Positions 46,700 to 56,309 of a stretch of DNA of 64,000 nt are shown piece by piece. The notes beneath the pieces were generated by a model. That model made no database searches, had not been told where the DNA came from, and saw nothing but the letters and a program-made list of their open reading frames with translations. The translations under genes were made by a program, and so were the position numbers. The first letter of the stretch is position 1. Every line of letters starts with the position of its first letter. Source of the DNA: Methylobacterium sp. WL1 (lineage in GTDB: Bacteria; Pseudomonadota; Alphaproteobacteria; Rhizobiales; Beijerinckiaceae); the NCBI RefSeq assembly GCF_008000895.1, contig NZ_CP042823.1, positions 5,912,501 through 5,976,500 on the forward strand, in the 5' to 3' direction.

Positions 46700-47473
46700 A
46701 TGACCTCCTCTGCCACGCGTGCCATCTACCCGTCGCTTCGCGGAAAACGCGTGCTTGTGACGGGCGGCGCCTCGGGAATCGGCGAAGGTTTGGTCGAAGC
46801 CTTCGTCGCCCAGGGCGCCCGCGTCGCGTTCTGCGACATAGCCGACGAGCCCGCACACGCCCTGGTCGCGCGGCTCGCAGCTGGGGCCGAACACCCGCCG
46901 GTCTACCGCCGCTGCGACCTCACCGATGTCGAGGCCGTCCGCTCCCTGGTGGCGGAGGCCGAAACGGCGTTCGGCGGCCTCGACGTGCTGGTCAACAACG
47001 CCGGCAACGACGACCGCCACAAGCTCGCGGACGTGACGCCCGCCTACTGGGACGACCGGATGGCGGTGAACCTGCGACACATGTTTTTCGCCGCGCAGGC
47101 CGCCGTACCCGCGATGCGCCGGGCGGGCGGCGGCGTGATCCTGAACTTCGGCTCGATCAGCTGGCACCTCGGGCTCAACGACATGCCGCTCTACCAGACC
47201 GCAAAGGCGGCCATCGAGGGCATGACACGGGCGCTGGCCCGGGATCTCGGCCGCGACGGCATCCGGGTCTCCGCGGTCGTGCCCGGCAATGTCCAGACAC
47301 CCCGCCAGGAGCGCTGGTACACCCCGGACGGCGAGGCTGAGATCGTCGCGTCGCAGTGCTTGGACGGCCGGATCCAACCCTCCGACGTCGCCGCCCTGGT
47401 GCTGTTCCTCGCCTCCGACGATGCCCGGATGTGCACGGGCCACAATTACTTCATCGACGCGGGCTGGCGCTGA
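46700..47473 (+). CDS. Short-chain dehydrogenase/reductase (sugar dehydrogenase-like)
   Basis: 257 residues from an ATG eight bases after GGAG. Cofactor motif VLVTGGASGIGEGL near residue 19, VLVNNAGNDDRH near 90, catalytic Ser in GSISWHLG and YQTAK near 170. The segment NNAGNDDRHKLADVTPAYWD resembles arabinose and xylose 1-dehydrogenases and related aldose dehydrogenases of the SDR class. It likely oxidises an aldose or polyol with NAD(P). It lies downstream of the divergent flbT gene, but not as part of an obvious operon. Confidence 0.88.
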   Translation: MTSSATRAIYPSLRGKRVLVTGGASGIGEGLVEAFVAQGARVAFCDIADEPAHALVARLAAGAEHPPVYRRCDLTDVEAVRSLVAEAETAFGGLDVLVNNAGNDDRHKLADVTPAYWDDRMAVNLRHMFFAAQAAVPAMRRAGGGVILNFGSISWHLGLNDMPLYQTAKAAIEGMTRALARDLGRDGIRVSAVVPGNVQTPRQERWYTPDGEAEIVASQCLDGRIQPSDVAALVLFLASDDARMCTGHNYFIDAGWR

Positions 47474-47510
47474 GGCTCGGGCGAGAGCGTTGAGACCGGC
47501 TCTCAGCGCA

Positions 47511-48437
47511 TCATCCCGCGGCTGCGCGAACGCGGCGCAGGAGGCGCCCGTCGATGGCCGCGAGGCCGCATCCGATCAGGGCCATCCCGAAGTAGTGCCG
47601 TGGTTCCAGGCGTTCGCCCAGGACCAGCGCCCCCAGGAGGATTGCCGAAACCGGAACCAGGAAGGTGACCAGCGACAGGTTGGTCGCCCCGGCGCTGGCC
47701 AGGATCCGGAAATAGAGGACGTAGGCGAGCGCGGTCGACAGCGTGGCGCTGCCGAGGATTGCTGCCGAGACGAATGGACCGGGGACCGGCAATGTCCACG
47801 GCCGGTCGATCACCAGCGCAACGGGCAACACCAGCAGTGCGGCCGCCGTGAGCTGTCCGGCAGCGACGGCGAGCGGCGGGATACCCATCCGCTTGAAGCG
47901 TCGTCCGAACACCCCCGCGCAGGCATACGACAGGGCGGCCCCGAGGATCGCGACCTGGGCCAGAAGGCTGGCGTCGAATCCCGCGAAAGCCGCGGGCCCG
48001 ACCATCGTGGCGACCCCTGCCAGGCCCACCGGCACACCGGAGAACCGGTTGCCGGTCATCCGCTCATCTGTGGTGAGCCGATGGGCGACGATGACGGTGA
48101 AGAGCGGCGTCGTGGCGTTCAGGATGGCGGCGAAGCCGGACGCGATGTGCGTCTGACCCCAGACGATGAGGCTGAAGGGAACGACGTTGTTCAGCAGGCC
48201 CATCCCGAGGAAGGCGGCCCAGACCGCGCAGCCACCGGGCAGGCGCAACCCTGCAAACGGTAGAACCATGTTGAGGATCAGCGCTGCGATCCCGACGCGC
48301 AGGACGACGAAGGTCAGCGGCGGCAATTCGGTGAGTGCGATACCGGTGAAGAAGAAGGAACCGCCCCACAACACGGAGAGTCCGATCAGCATCGCCCATT
48401 CGGGCGCGGACAGCGATCGTTTTCCTGCGTGCGGCAT
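47511..48437 (-). CDS. EamA/DMT-superfamily transporter
   Basis: 308 residues from an ATG with GGAG upstream. Ten predicted membrane helices are arranged as two EamA repeats: the first starts ALMLIG-type LSVLWGGSFFFTGIALTELP, the second VAILGAALSYACAGVFGRRF. The PPLTFVVLRVGIAALIL helix and the GALVLGERLEPRHYFGMALI end are typical of RhaT/YdcZ-like exporters. It exports a small metabolite such as an amino acid, sugar or drug. The substrate cannot be predicted. Confidence 0.9.
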   Translation of the reverse strand: MPHAGKRSLSAPEWAMLIGLSVLWGGSFFFTGIALTELPPLTFVVLRVGIAALILNMVLPFAGLRLPGGCAVWAAFLGMGLLNNVVPFSLIVWGQTHIASGFAAILNATTPLFTVIVAHRLTTDERMTGNRFSGVPVGLAGVATMVGPAAFAGFDASLLAQVAILGAALSYACAGVFGRRFKRMGIPPLAVAAGQLTAAALLVLPVALVIDRPWTLPVPGPFVSAAILGSATLSTALAYVLYFRILASAGATNLSLVTFLVPVSAILLGALVLGERLEPRHYFGMALIGCGLAAIDGRLLRRVRAAAG

Positions 48438-48761
48438 GGTGGATCTCCAAGCATCGACCCGCACGTGAAGTCACATTTCGACGGAATGCATCACGGTTCT
48501 TGCTGCTGAACCAGGCGATCGATCTTGTTTAGGCAATATAAATTTACATAATTAAGACCATCATGGACGTAGGGAATTACGTGTCTGGCATGTGATCTGG
48601 ATTTTTAATACTGCTATGGGCGGAGGTTATCGGTGTCTTACAAGGGCGCGTAAAAGATCGCTCCGTCATCCGGCTCATAGGTGTCCTTACGGAACGCAGC
48701 GGTAGCCGAACGGAGCGTCGATCCCCGCCGAGACACTCATCGCAGACACACAAAATCCCGA
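48438..48761. other. Intergenic region, AT-rich in part
   Basis: 324 bases between the DMT gene start and the end of the TetR gene, both on the minus strand. The first 190 bases include an AT-rich stretch (AAATTTACATAATTAAG near 48540) likely to hold the DMT promoter. No gene is supported, and no hairpin-plus-T terminator is apparent for the TetR gene. Confidence 0.35.
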
Positions 48762-49349
48762 TCAGGCTGGCGCGAGGCCGACGACCCGGAAGCAATGGTC
48801 CACCAGCTGGGAGGCGATCGCGTCCGCCCGCCCAGTCCTGGCGGCGCCCAGGACGACACCATGGAGCGCGTTGAACAGGAACGCGGCCGTGAAGCGCACA
48901 TCCGCGATCGCCCAGGCTTTCGCGGCGCTGCCATCGCGGAGCAATCCCGCGAGATGATCGATCAGGATGTTGTCGGTCAGACCGTCCTGGCTGGGCGGCG
49001 GCACATCGGTGAACACGATCTCGTGCAGGCGCTCGGATGCGGCGTACCCCCTGCTGCAGGCGATGACCCAAGCGGCCAGCCGGCCAGTCCAATCCCCATC
49101 GGCCTGGCGTTCGACCTCTGCCGTGATGGCTTGGAGCAAGGTGTCGACGAACCGTTGGCGCAGACCCCCGGCCACGGCCTCCTTGGTGGCGAAGTGCAGG
49201 TAGAAGCTGCCCTTCGCCATGCCCGCGCGGGTTGTGATCTGCTCGATGGTGGTGGACGCAAATCCCTGGTCGATGAACAGGCTCCCGGCCGCGTTCATCA
49301 GATCCTCACGCCGCTCTTCGGGCGGCCTGGTCCGGGGCTTGGTCTTCAT
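48762..49349 (-). CDS. TetR-family transcriptional regulator
   Basis: 195 residues. The HTH is NAAGSLFIDQGFASTTIEQI followed by TTRAGMAKGSFYLHFATKEA, a classical TetR domain at about residues 17-57. The C-terminal domain, including FNALHGVVLGAARTGRADAI, is the ligand-binding part. It is divergent from an MDR-type oxidoreductase with a perfect palindrome between them, so it is likely the repressor of that gene, perhaps sensing a quinone or aldehyde. Confidence 0.9.
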   Translation of the reverse strand: MKTKPRTRPPEERREDLMNAAGSLFIDQGFASTTIEQITTRAGMAKGSFYLHFATKEAVAGGLRQRFVDTLLQAITAEVERQADGDWTGRLAAWVIACSRGYAASERLHEIVFTDVPPPSQDGLTDNILIDHLAGLLRDGSAAKAWAIADVRFTAAFLFNALHGVVLGAARTGRADAIASQLVDHCFRVVGLAPA

Positions 49350-49449
49350 CGACACGGAAGCGGTCTCGGGGATGGAGGGCGCTCACGTCTGCCTGACGGG
49401 TTATCGCGAGGATGGAAAGGGCCACCACCGGATGTAGGCGTCGTCCTAA

Positions 49450-49468
49450 TTGACTGACCACCAGTCAA
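49450..49468. promoter_or_regulatory. Palindrome between TetR and MDR genes, candidate operator
   Basis: TTGACTG, ACCAC and CAGTCAA, a perfect 7-bp inverted repeat with a five-base centre. It lies 100 bases before the TetR start and 90 bases before the oxidoreductase start. The shape fits a TetR dimer site. Confidence 0.65.
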
Positions 49469-49557
49469 CAGCTAGTGAGGCAGCACGCTGCAGACCGGCA
49501 CGCTGCTGACCGGCACGCGTGGACCCGGCATCCGCGTATCGCGCCCGGGGACATGCC

Positions 49558-50580
49558 ATGGACAGGACAATCGATCGGTGCCGCGAAGTCCGACTGCGGA
49601 CGTATCCCGGCGAGATGATCCAGCCGGGCGATATGGCCGTCGTGGAAACGGCCCTGCCGGACATCGGTCCCAACGACCTTGTGGTCCGCAATCGCTGGTT
49701 CCGGATCTCCATTTCGACCCGGCTCATGGCCAACCCGGATGCGCAGGCGGTCGAGGGCATTCCGTTTCCCGCGCTGAAGCCCGGCGATACGCTCGCGGAC
49801 GGCGCAATCGGCGAGGTCATCGCCAGCCAGCCCGGGAGCGGGTTTGCGGTCGGCACGTACGTCTCGCATCCCCTCGGGTGGCGGGACTACGCGGTCGTCG
49901 ATGCCGGGCGGTGCGTCGCCCTTGTTCCGGCACCGACCGAGCCGGCGGCGTATCTCGGCCATGGCTGGACGGCCTACGCGGCCCTGACACGGGGCGTCAC
50001 AGTCCGCCCGGGCGACACGGTGTTCGTGTCGAGCGGTGCGGGTGCGATCGGATCGATGGCCGGCCAGATTGCCCGCAAGCTCGGCGCGACGCGGGTGATC
50101 GGCAGCACCAGCACCCAGGGTAAAGCCGATTGGATGACGGCCGAGCTCGGCTATGACGCGGTGATCCTGCGCCGCGCGGGTCCCATCGCGGATCAGCTGA
50201 GAACGGCGGCGCCGGACGGCGTGGACGTGTTCGTCGACATGGTCGGCGGCGAGCAGCTGGCAGCTGCCGCACGGGCCGCGCGCGACGGTGCGCGGTTCGT
50301 CCTGCTCGGTGCTTTGACCGCCGAGCTGAACGCTTCAGGTGCCAGCATCCGCGCGCCGGTGGAGCTGGACACGTTCCAGCTGATCCTCAGGGGCGTCACC
50401 CTGCGAGGCTACAGTGCCGATCGCGACAGCGCCGCGGCGTTCCCGGACTGGATCGCCTGGCAGCGCGACGCAGGGCTCCATTTCGCCGGCACGACGGTGA
50501 CCGGGCTGGAGCAGGCGCCGCGCGCCTTGCACGACGCCTGCGAAGGCCGGCTCAAGGGGATCGTTCTGGTGGAGCTGTGA
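49558..50580 (+). CDS. NADPH-dependent medium-chain oxidoreductase (enone/quinone reductase)
   Basis: 340 residues. The cofactor motif is VFVSSGAGAIGSMAGQIARK (about residues 158-177) and the NADPH-binding GSTSTQGKADWMTAELGYD follows. No structural or catalytic zinc Cys cluster is present, which fits the leukotriene B4 dehydrogenase, alkenal reductase and CurA branch of the MDR superfamily. It reduces a carbon-carbon double bond next to a carbonyl. It is controlled presumably by the divergent TetR gene, suggesting a detoxification role. Confidence 0.9.
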   Translation: MDRTIDRCREVRLRTYPGEMIQPGDMAVVETALPDIGPNDLVVRNRWFRISISTRLMANPDAQAVEGIPFPALKPGDTLADGAIGEVIASQPGSGFAVGTYVSHPLGWRDYAVVDAGRCVALVPAPTEPAAYLGHGWTAYAALTRGVTVRPGDTVFVSSGAGAIGSMAGQIARKLGATRVIGSTSTQGKADWMTAELGYDAVILRRAGPIADQLRTAAPDGVDVFVDMVGGEQLAAAARAARDGARFVLLGALTAELNASGASIRAPVELDTFQLILRGVTLRGYSADRDSAAAFPDWIAWQRDAGLHFAGTTVTGLEQAPRALHDACEGRLKGIVLVEL

Positions 50581-50657
50581 CCGGGAGACCGCGCCCCCGT
50601 CTCGGGGCGTCCCCCGATGCCATGGGGTGGGAGGCGCGGTCGGTCGTCAGCCGGCAA

Positions 50658-51356
50658 TCAGCCCTTGCTGGCCTCGTAGCGTGCCTTGTTCTCGGCATTC
50701 GGCGGGTAGAGGCCCGGAAGCGCGGCGCCCTTGCCGACCTCCTCCATCAGCCAGCCCTCGAACCTCTCCTGTTCGGGGGCGAGTTCCAGCACCGTCCCGA
50801 TGAGCGCGGCCGGGATCAGCACGGCGCCGTCATCATCCACCACGATCACGTCATCGGGGAACACGGCGACGCCGCCACAGGCGATCGGCTGCTGCCAGGC
50901 CACGAAGGTCAGGCCGGCCACGGAGGGCGGAGCCGCTGCGCCCTGGCACCAGACCGGCAATCCGGTCCCCAGGACGCCCGCGACGTCGCGCACCACACCG
51001 TCGGTGACCAGGGCGGCCACGCCCTTCTTGGCCATGCGAGCGCACAGGATGTCACCGAAGATGCCGGCGTCGGTCACGCCCAACGCATCCACCACCGCGA
51101 TGCAGCCCGCGGGCATCGCCTCGATCGCCGCCCGTGTGGAGGTCGGGGACGACCACGATTCCGGCGTGGCGAGATCCTCGCGGGCCGGGACGAACCGCAG
51201 CGTGAAGGCCCGGCCGACGATCCGGGGCTGGCCGGGCCGCAGCGGCCGGGTGCCACGCAGCCAGACGTTGCGAAGACCCTTCTTCAGCAGGATCGTCGTG
51301 ATGGTGGCGGTGGTGACCTTCGAGAGCACCTCGACGACCTGAGCGTCGCTCGACAT
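50658..51356 (-). CDS. RraA-like / 4-hydroxy-4-methyl-2-oxoglutarate aldolase-family protein
   Basis: 232 residues. An ATG at 51356 lies eight bases from AAGGAT and is preferred to the ATG at 51362. The family core is VADAL-like VVDALGVTDAGIFGDILCAR, then VAALVTDGVVRDVAGVLGTG, where the Arg-Asp pair binds pyruvate and metal, and the wall strand VAVFPDDVIVVDDDGAVLIP. Members are aldolases that act on methyl-oxoglutarate and related keto acids, or regulators of RNase E; in alphaproteobacteria the enzyme role is more likely. It converges with the oxidoreductase gene. Confidence 0.85.
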   Translation of the reverse strand: MSSDAQVVEVLSKVTTATITTILLKKGLRNVWLRGTRPLRPGQPRIVGRAFTLRFVPAREDLATPESWSSPTSTRAAIEAMPAGCIAVVDALGVTDAGIFGDILCARMAKKGVAALVTDGVVRDVAGVLGTGLPVWCQGAAAPPSVAGLTFVAWQQPIACGGVAVFPDDVIVVDDDGAVLIPAALIGTVLELAPEQERFEGWLMEEVGKGAALPGLYPPNAENKARYEASKG

Positions 51357-51530
51357 CCGCATATCCTTCTCGGCTGGGGCGACCCGTGTCGGTCCCCGCC
51401 GAGGAGCTGTACCCGATCATGATCCGATCGGGTACAGCTCTAAGTTACTGTTCCGCTGCGTTCTTTCCGATCACGCGACCCGATGGCCAAGCCAACCCTC
51501 AGGTTGGGGGCGCCCAGGTCGGGATTCGAA

Positions 51531-51761
51531 TCAATCGCAGGACTCCTTCTTCACGGTCTTGGAATCACCCATGTCGTTCTCCTTGCGCACCGTCTTGGTG
51601 ACGCAGCCGTCGCCGTGATCGTGAACGGTCACGGACTTGGACTCGGAGGCCGGACGATCGACCACGACGGCGGGCCGGTCGCGCTCGATCACGGTGGTCT
51701 GGGCTTGGGCGGCGGCGCCGAGGCTGAACAGGGCGGCGGTGGCGAGGAACATCTGGCGCAT
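51531..51761 (-). CDS. Small secreted hypothetical protein
   Basis: 76 residues starting MRQMFLATAALFSLGAAAQA, a Sec signal peptide cut near residue 20, with GGAG upstream. The mature part is charged and rich in Val, Lys and Asp (VTVHDHGDGCVTKTVRKEND) and ends with a Cys. The repeated TKTV / SKTV pattern recalls small periplasmic proteins of unknown function that are common in this group. Confidence 0.6.
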   Translation of the reverse strand: MRQMFLATAALFSLGAAAQAQTTVIERDRPAVVVDRPASESKSVTVHDHGDGCVTKTVRKENDMGDSKTVKKESCD

Positions 51762-52027
51762 ACGAAAACTCCGGTCCCGATATCGGTTCCGAGTAACGGC
51801 GTCTCCAGCTTGAGCGTTCCGCAATTTGTGGTGGACGGGTCAGGCCTTGCCGCAGCGGCCGAACGTCGGCGATCCGACGGGCGGACGAGGCCGGAAAGCG
51901 GGCCGAACCCGTAAGCGAACGCGGCTCGGCCCACGCGTCGTTCGGCTTGAAACACAGCCGGAGCGACGCCCTCAAAAAACCCCGGGACGCGCACGCATTC
52001 AAGACCGGTGGACTACGTGCCGGGCGC

Positions 52028-52279
52028 TCAGCCGCCGGTCATCGGCGGGAAGAACGCGATCTCGGCGGCACCCGCGATCTGAGCGTCCGGCTTGGCATGG
52101 GTCCGGTCGATGGCCGCCCGGACCACCCCCGGATCTTCGAACGCATAGGCGTATTCTTCGCCGCGGCCACGCAGCCAGGCGACCAGATCGGTGACGGTGG
52201 CGACCTCAGGCGGCGGCGCCAGCTCCTCCTCGGCGCGGCCGATTCGCTCGCGGACCCAGGCGAAATAGACGAGCTTCAT
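52028..52279 (-). CDS. moaD: Molybdopterin synthase small subunit MoaD
   Basis: 83 residues starting MKLVYFAWVRERIGRAEEEL. The beta-grasp fold ends with the essential Gly-Gly tail (FFPPMTGG), which is thiocarboxylated and donates sulfur to the pterin precursor. Length and ending match MoaD. It follows pgsA on the minus strand by 38 bases. The partner moaE is not visible next to it; the next minus-strand gene encodes an unrelated secreted protein. Confidence 0.92.
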   Translation of the reverse strand: MKLVYFAWVRERIGRAEEELAPPPEVATVTDLVAWLRGRGEEYAYAFEDPGVVRAAIDRTHAKPDAQIAGAAEIAFFPPMTGG

Positions 52280-52317
52280 CGCAACACCGTGCCGGAAGGG
52301 GATCGGCGACCCTGCGT

Positions 52318-52917
52318 TCAGCGCGGGTCGTCGATCACATGCTTGATCCCGGCCCTCATATAGTCCCAGCCGGTCCAGAGCGTGAGGGCGGCCGCGATCC
52401 AGAGAAGCGCGAGGCCGATCGGCTCCGTACCGGGCAGGACCCGCTCGCCCGCGGGCCCGGCCACCAGGAAGCCGAGCGCCACGAGCTGCACCGTGGTCTT
52501 CCACTTGGCGATCTTGCTGACCGGAACCCCGACCTTCAGCTCGGCGAGGTACTCGCGCAGGCCGGAGACCAGCACCTCCCGGCACAGGATCACGATCGCC
52601 GCCCAGACCGACGAGCCGACGATGGTATGGTCGGCAGCCAGCATCAGCAGGCAGGCCGAGACCAGCAGCTTGTCAGCGATCGGATCGAGCATCCGGCCGA
52701 GCGCGGAACTCTGGTGGTAGGTCCGTGCGACATAGCCATCGAGATAATCGGTGATCGCCGCCGCCACGAAGACGCCGAGCGCGGTCCAACGCGCGGTGTG
52801 CGAGTCGGGCCAGAACAGCAACGCGACCATCACCGGCACCGCGACGAGGCGCCCGTAGGTCAGGCAATTCGCGAGCGTCCAGGCTGGGGACCGTCGTCGG
52901 GGAAGGACGGTGTTCAT
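52318..52917 (-). CDS. pgsA: CDP-diacylglycerol-glycerol-3-phosphate 3-phosphatidyltransferase
   Basis: 199 residues from the ATG at 52917, chosen because the family starts near LANCLTYGRLVAVPVMVALL. ATGs at 53004 and 53016 would add a low-complexity Pro/Ala leader overlapping uvrC. The CDP-alcohol phosphotransferase motif is DYLDGYVARTYHQSSALGRM followed by LDPIADK, carrying all metal-binding aspartates. It makes phosphatidylglycerol phosphate in the inner membrane. Gene order uvrC-pgsA-moaD is common in alphaproteobacteria. Confidence 0.95.
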   Translation of the reverse strand: MNTVLPRRRSPAWTLANCLTYGRLVAVPVMVALLFWPDSHTARWTALGVFVAAAITDYLDGYVARTYHQSSALGRMLDPIADKLLVSACLLMLAADHTIVGSSVWAAIVILCREVLVSGLREYLAELKVGVPVSKIAKWKTTVQLVALGFLVAGPAGERVLPGTEPIGLALLWIAAALTLWTGWDYMRAGIKHVIDDPR

Positions 52918-52990
52918 CGCCGGGGTGAAATCAGAGCCGGGCCCGGGCGTCAACGTCTCGGCCGCGGGCACGGCCGTGACGGCGGGATCC

Positions 52991-55057
52991 TCAGGCGCCG
53001 GCATGGAAGAAATCATAGACGGCGCGCGCGGTGGCGGCGTTCACCCCGGGGGTCTTGGCCAGGTCCTCGAACGCGGCGCGCTCGATCGCCTTCACGGTTC
53101 CGAAATGATGCAGCAGCGCGCGTTTGCGGCTGGGGCCGATGCCGGCAATCTCGTCCAAGGGATTCTTCACCATCTCACGCTTGCGCTTGGCCCTGTGGCT
53201 GCCGATGGCGAAGCGGTGGGCCTCGTCTCGCAGCCGCTGTACGAAGTAGAGCGTCGGGTCGCGCGGCGGAAGCTTGAACGGCGGCCGGCCGGGCACGAAA
53301 AACGTCTCGCGCCCTGCATCGCGGTCGCGCCCCTTGGCGATGCCGATCAGCGGGACATCCGTCACGCCGATCTCGTCGAGCGCCGTGCGGGCGGCGTCGA
53401 GCTGACCCTTGCCGCCGTCGATGAGCACCAGATCCGGCCAGGCGGGAAACACCTCGCCATCCTCCGCGGGCACGGGGGGAAGCTCCGGAACGCCGTCCTC
53501 GGCGCCTGCCGCCGCAGCCTCGCGCTCGGTGCGCGGCGCCTCCTTGACCAGGCGCTTGAACCGCCGCTGCAGGACCTCCCGCATCATGCCGTAATCGTCC
53601 CCCGGGGTGAGTTCCTCCGACTTGATGTTGAACGTGCGGTAATGCGTCTTCATGAACCCAGTCGGCCCGGCGACGATCATCCCGCCCACCGCATTCGTAC
53701 CCATGATGTGGGAGTTGTCGTAGACCTCGATCCGCCGCGGCGTCCGGTCCATGCCGAACGCCTGCCCCAGGGCGGTGAGCAGCTTGCCCTGCGAGGCGGT
53801 GTCGGCCAGCCGCCGGGCGAGCGCCTCCTTGGCGTTGCGCTGGGCGTACTCGACGAGGTTCCTCCGCTCGCTGCGGCTCGGCCGGTGGATCTCGACGCGA
53901 TAATCGACCCGGCTCGAAAGCGCGGCCGCGACCAGCTCGGCATCCTCGATCGGGTGGCTGGTCAGCACCGTGCGGGGCGCGGGCTTGTCGTCGTAGAACT
54001 GGCTGATGAACGAGCCAAGCACCTCCTCGGGGGTCATGGTCCGGTCGGCCTTCGGGAAGTAGGCGCGGTTGCCCCAGTTCTGGAAGTTGCGGAAGAAGAA
54101 CACTTCTATGCAGAACTGGCCCGCCTGCTCGTCAAGGGCGAAGACATCGGCTTCCTCGACGCCCTGGGTGTTGACCCCCTGCACCCCCTGGATCGCCGAG
54201 AGCGCGGCGATCCGGTCCCGGTAACGGGCAGCGCGCTCGAATTCCAAAGCCTCGGACGCCTCCTGCATCTCCGCGCGCATCCGGTCCTTCACGGCGTTGG
54301 ACTTGCCCGCCAGGAACGCCCGGGCCGCATCCGCCATGGCGGCGTAGTCGTCGGTGCCGATCTCCCCGGTACAGGGGCCGGAGCAGCGCTTGATCTGATA
54401 GAGCAGGCAGGGCCGGCTGCGGTTCTCGTAGTAGCTGTCCGTGCAGGTGCGCAGCAGGAAGGCACGCTGCAGCGCGTTGACCGTCCGGTTGACCGCCCAG
54501 ACGCTTGCGAACGGGCCGTAGTAATTGCCCTTCCGTCGCCGCGCGCCGCGGTGCTTCACGATCTGCGGCGCAGGGCCGTCGGAGGTGACCAGGATGTACG
54601 GGAACGACTTGTCGTCCCGCATCAGGACGTTGAAGCGCGGCTTCAGCTGCTTGATCAGGTTGGCTTCGAGGAGCAGCGCCTCGGTCTCGGTGGCGGTGGT
54701 GACAAACTCCATCGCCGCCGTCTGCGAGATCATCCGGGCGATGCGGTTCGAGTGCGCCTGACCCCGCGCGTAGGAGCCGACCCGCGCCTTCAGGTTCTTG
54801 GCCTTGCCGACGTAAAGGACGTCGCCCCGGTGGTCGAACATCCGGTAGACGCCGGGCGAGTGCGGCAGCGTCGACCAGAACCGGCGGATCACCTCGGTGC
54901 CGGCCTGGACCGCGCCCGGGTCGAAATCGAAATCGATCTCGGGCGCATCCTCGGCGGACAGCGCGGCCTCGGACTCGCCGGCGCTCTCCTCGCGCTCGGC
55001 GTCGCGGCCGTCGTCGAAGGTGTCGGGGGGCAGGTCTGAGAGGGCTCTGCGGTTCAT
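52991..55057 (-). CDS. uvrC: Excinuclease ABC subunit C
   Basis: 688 residues. A 60-residue acidic N-terminal extension precedes the GIY-YIG nuclease ([20 protein letters not shown], about residues 67-86). The UVR domain is [20 protein letters not shown] near residues 262-281. The C-terminal RNase-H-like nuclease includes the EVYDNSHI and [10 protein letters not shown] segments. The two helix-hairpin-helix motifs at the end read [17 protein letters not shown] and [15 protein letters not shown]. UvrC makes both cuts around DNA lesions found by UvrA and UvrB. The protein looks complete. Confidence 0.97.
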   Translation of the reverse strand: MNRRALSDLPPDTFDDGRDAEREESAGESEAALSAEDAPEIDFDFDPGAVQAGTEVIRRFWSTLPHSPGVYRMFDHRGDVLYVGKAKNLKARVGSYARGQAHSNRIARMISQTAAMEFVTTATETEALLLEANLIKQLKPRFNVLMRDDKSFPYILVTSDGPAPQIVKHRGARRRKGNYYGPFASVWAVNRTVNALQRAFLLRTCTDSYYENRSRPCLLYQIKRCSGPCTGEIGTDDYAAMADAARAFLAGKSNAVKDRMRAEMQEASEALEFERAARYRDRIAALSAIQGVQGVNTQGVEEADVFALDEQAGQFCIEVFFFRNFQNWGNRAYFPKADRTMTPEEVLGSFISQFYDDKPAPRTVLTSHPIEDAELVAAALSSRVDYRVEIHRPSRSERRNLVEYAQRNAKEALARRLADTASQGKLLTALGQAFGMDRTPRRIEVYDNSHIMGTNAVGGMIVAGPTGFMKTHYRTFNIKSEELTPGDDYGMMREVLQRRFKRLVKEAPRTEREAAAAGAEDGVPELPPVPAEDGEVFPAWPDLVLIDGGKGQLDAARTALDEIGVTDVPLIGIAKGRDRDAGRETFFVPGRPPFKLPPRDPTLYFVQRLRDEAHRFAIGSHRAKRKREMVKNPLDEIAGIGPSRKRALLHHFGTVKAIERAAFEDLAKTPGVNAATARAVYDFFHAGA

Positions 55058-55119
55058 ACCGCAGATCTAAGCGTTCCCGGCGCCGAGCGGCACCGGGTCC
55101 GGCGACAAAATTGCCGCGC

Positions 55120-55217
55120 CTGGAGCCTCGTGCCGAACCGTGGCCGCCGGCTTTCGGAAAACGACGCGGCGGATCGAGGAGGCCGCGTCGTGCCGGTTCC
55201 GGTATCCGGCACGACGC
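55120..55217 (+). repeat. Dispersed intergenic repeat, copy 2
   Basis: Aligned with 10658-10755 in inverted orientation. Its hairpin has 12-bp arms (GCGTCGTGCCGG at 55185-55196 and CCGGCACGACGC at 55206-55217) and a nine-base loop. It lies between uvrC and cheZ, which are both on the minus strand. Confidence 0.75.
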
Positions 55218-55302
55218 GCCACTGAATCCGCGATCCAGCGCGCTGGCCGACGCCGTGCCGGTATCAATTTCGGCGGCGAGCGCTCAAGGCCGCCCGGCCG
55301 TC

Positions 55303-56019
55303 TCAGTCGAACAGCGAGTCGATGTCGTTCTGGTCGACATGCCCCGGATCGTCGTCGAGCTTCGGCCCGTTGAGCAGGCTGCTCTCGTCATCCATCGCGG
55401 TCGAGACCGGCATGACGGTGATGAGATCGCGGAAGCTGTCGAGCTGCGTCCAGGCGGCGATCAGCCGGTCGAGGTGCTCCTCGATGAACTTCATCACGCC
55501 GACGATCTTGTTGATCCGCTGGCCTGTCAGATCCTGGAAGTTGCAGGCCTCGTAAGCCGAGATTACCCGCTCCTGGATGATGTCGACGTGCTGCTTCATG
55601 CCCGGCGGCAGGTTCGCCGTGTAGAGCATGCCGGCATTCGCCTCGATCTCCTCGACCGCGTTGAGCAGCTGCGTCGTGGCGCGCTCGGTCGATTCGACCA
55701 CCGCGTCGAGTTCGTCGGCCGCCCGGCGCATGCCCTTGCCGCTGTTCTCCGAGCGGTGGAGCGTCGCCAGCTCGGACTTGGTCCGGGTGATCGCCTCCTT
55801 CATCAGGTCGAGTTCGGACCGCATCGCCAGGGCGTCGTGCAGCTCGCGGCGGCACGTCTCGATCGTCTCGTCGGCACTCATCTGGGTGATGCGGCGCAGA
55901 TCCATGATCGCGCTCAGGATCTCGTCCAGCCGCTCGTTCGAGACGCCTGGATCGGGAGCGATGGGTAAAACCGCGGGAAGCCCGAGGCTGTCTTCGATGC
56001 GATAGCGCTTCTGGGTCAT
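55303..56019 (-). CDS. cheZ: Chemotaxis phosphatase CheZ
   Basis: 238 residues and mostly helical. The catalytic segment ACNFQDLTGQRINKIVGVM (about residues 160-178) contains the Gln used to hydrolyse phospho-CheY. The C-terminus DQNDIDSLFD is the CheY-binding peptide type. The flanking helices ANLPPGMKQHVDIIQERVIS also match. It works in the cytoplasm to reset flagellar signalling. It is a single gene, not next to other che genes in this window. Confidence 0.92.
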   Translation of the reverse strand: MTQKRYRIEDSLGLPAVLPIAPDPGVSNERLDEILSAIMDLRRITQMSADETIETCRRELHDALAMRSELDLMKEAITRTKSELATLHRSENSGKGMRRAADELDAVVESTERATTQLLNAVEEIEANAGMLYTANLPPGMKQHVDIIQERVISAYEACNFQDLTGQRINKIVGVMKFIEEHLDRLIAAWTQLDSFRDLITVMPVSTAMDDESSLLNGPKLDDDPGHVDQNDIDSLFD

Positions 56020-56309
56020 CGGCGGGGCGTGAGCCTTCAGGATCGGTCGTTCGAACTGTCTACCACAATCAGTTAGCGGACTGTGACTGCCAAGCTTGCC
56101 GGCCGGCGATTCCTGTCCGGCGCCCCCGTTCGACCTATCGAAGGTTGTGAGCCGGAGCGATTTACTAGCGATTCACGCTAATCTCGCCCGGCCGGGGAGG
56201 GCGCCGGGCCGGCGGGCCGATTCACCATGTTGATTCACCGGAACGCGCGGATGCGGGTGGATCATAGCGCGAATCGGGGCCGTCAGCCCTCCTGCAGGAA
56301 GCATCCACG

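Noticed and set aside
50587..50641. GACCGCGCC/GGCGCGGTC inverted repeat between the convergent oxidoreductase and RraA-like genes as a bidirectional terminator
   Set aside because: The arms are separated by 37 bases and no T tract follows on either strand, so termination is not supported.
52918..53016. Upstream ATG starts of pgsA at 53004 and 53016
   Set aside because: They add a Pro/Ala-rich leader that overlaps the end of uvrC and is absent from the family; the ATG at 52917 fits better.
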